Shown here piece after piece: positions 63,699-64,000 of a DNA stretch of 64,000 nt. The position numbers and the translations under genes were made by a program. Location of the stretch: NCBI GenBank assembly GCA_020627655.1, contig JAHDGM010000003.1, positions 1 through 64,000 of the forward strand. Reading direction: 5' to 3'. The notes beneath the pieces are model-generated. The model was given only the letters and a program-made list of their open reading frames with translations. It did not search any database and had not been told where the DNA came from. The DNA comes from Hellea sp. (GTDB lineage: Bacteria; Pseudomonadota; Alphaproteobacteria; Caulobacterales; Maricaulaceae). Position 1 is the first letter of the stretch; each line of letters starts with the position of its first letter.

Positions 63699-64000
63699 TC
63701 AACCCTTAAAATTCGGAACATAAGCTGGCGGGAAAATTTTCCATTTCGGCAGAACTTTGATCAGAGCGTTACGGGCCTGATGCCAACCGACGCCCAGAAA
63801 CACGACGGCTGCGCCCAAAACCACAAATGTCAGCGCCACAACGGATCCAATATCAAGCCCAATATCTTTCATTAGAAATCCAATGGCGACTCCGGCATAG
63901 CCCAGAGATGAAACCAGTAAGGCCCGCCTGTTAATGGCCAGTCCAAACACTGCCAGAACTCCGACCATAATCATCACAATCACCGCATCGCCCCGATCCA
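63699..64000 (-). CDS. Membrane protein, C-terminal part; start beyond window
   Basis: The frame is open to the right edge and ends at 63699. It gives about 100 residues with three hydrophobic segments (around IVMIMVGVLAVFGLAI, LLVSSLGYAGVAIGFL and VALTFVVLGAAVVFLGVG) and a basic cytoplasmic tail (KVLPKWKIFPPAYVPNFKG). The open frame at the edge is upstream of the first Met (about 63983), so the real start is probably outside. No family is recognised. Confidence 0.6.
   Translation of the reverse strand, partial: DRGDAVIVMIMVGVLAVFGLAINRRALLVSSLGYAGVAIGFLMKDIGLDIGSVVALTFVVLGAAVVFLGVGWHQARNALIKVLPKWKIFPPAYVPNFKG

Overview
The window reads as chromosomal DNA of an alphaproteobacterium. The clearest markers are the RegA/ActR and RegB/ActS redox two-component pair with an adjacent SCO protein, the order secA - PpiC-type isomerase - argJ - mutT, the order BioC-like methyltransferase / comF - grxC - nitrilase - DUF1178, a CC0125/CC1285-type lipoprotein, a DUF6481 protein and a TorF-type porin. 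Moderate GC by eye, many TonB/porin/lipoprotein genes and this gene order fit a marine Caulobacterales/Maricaulales (Hyphomonadaceae- or Robiginitomaculaceae-like) bacterium. The lineage is inference. I saw no tRNA, rRNA, CRISPR array, insertion sequence or prophage gene, and no stretch over 300 bases is without a gene.

Layout. 1-7.5 kb is almost all on the minus strand: the 5' part of thiC, then a run of membrane or secreted proteins (histidine phosphatase, MBL-fold hydrolase, acyltransferase-3, phosphodiester glycosidase, alpha/beta esterase) and an arsenite-methyltransferase-like enzyme. 7.6-13 kb holds a DUF442 phosphatase-like protein, GtrA, an agmatinase-family enzyme, AlkB, and a PAP2/GT-C-like membrane pair. 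13-18 kb is the dnaK/dnaJ region: dnaK has a sigma-32-like promoter, a structured leader and its own terminator, and a 2OG-Fe(II) oxygenase and an FkbM methyltransferase sit between dnaK and dnaJ. 18-29.8 kb has a TonB siderophore receptor with Fur-box-like sites, an Aas-like acyl ligase, a rhomboid protease, a CorC/CNNM protein, aroB-aroK, a small membrane ORF, a periplasmic helical protein and xerD.

29.8-37.5 kb is an accessory metabolic island: carotenoid oxygenase, nitronate monooxygenase-like enzyme, two thiolases (one with altered active-site residues), an acyl-CoA ligase and a tandem-HxlR regulator. 37.6-48.2 kb is core metabolism: accA, a porin, secA, PpiC, argJ, mutT, an isolated Flp pilin, and comF-grxC-nit-DUF1178. 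48-54 kb has a BON lipoprotein, a four-gene run (frameshifted YbjQ, YbjQ, monoglyceride lipase, ArsC-like), gshB and a MATE exporter.

The MATE gene is preceded by a 249-base leader holding a possible 21-codon leader ORF and several inverted repeats. This is the best candidate for an undescribed regulatory element here. 54.6-57.3 kb is regA-regB-sco (redox control and cytochrome oxidase assembly). 57.3-60.6 kb holds two paralogous large lipoproteins of unknown family. The window ends with a YgjP-type metalloprotease, a glycine-zipper protein, TrkH and a partial membrane protein.
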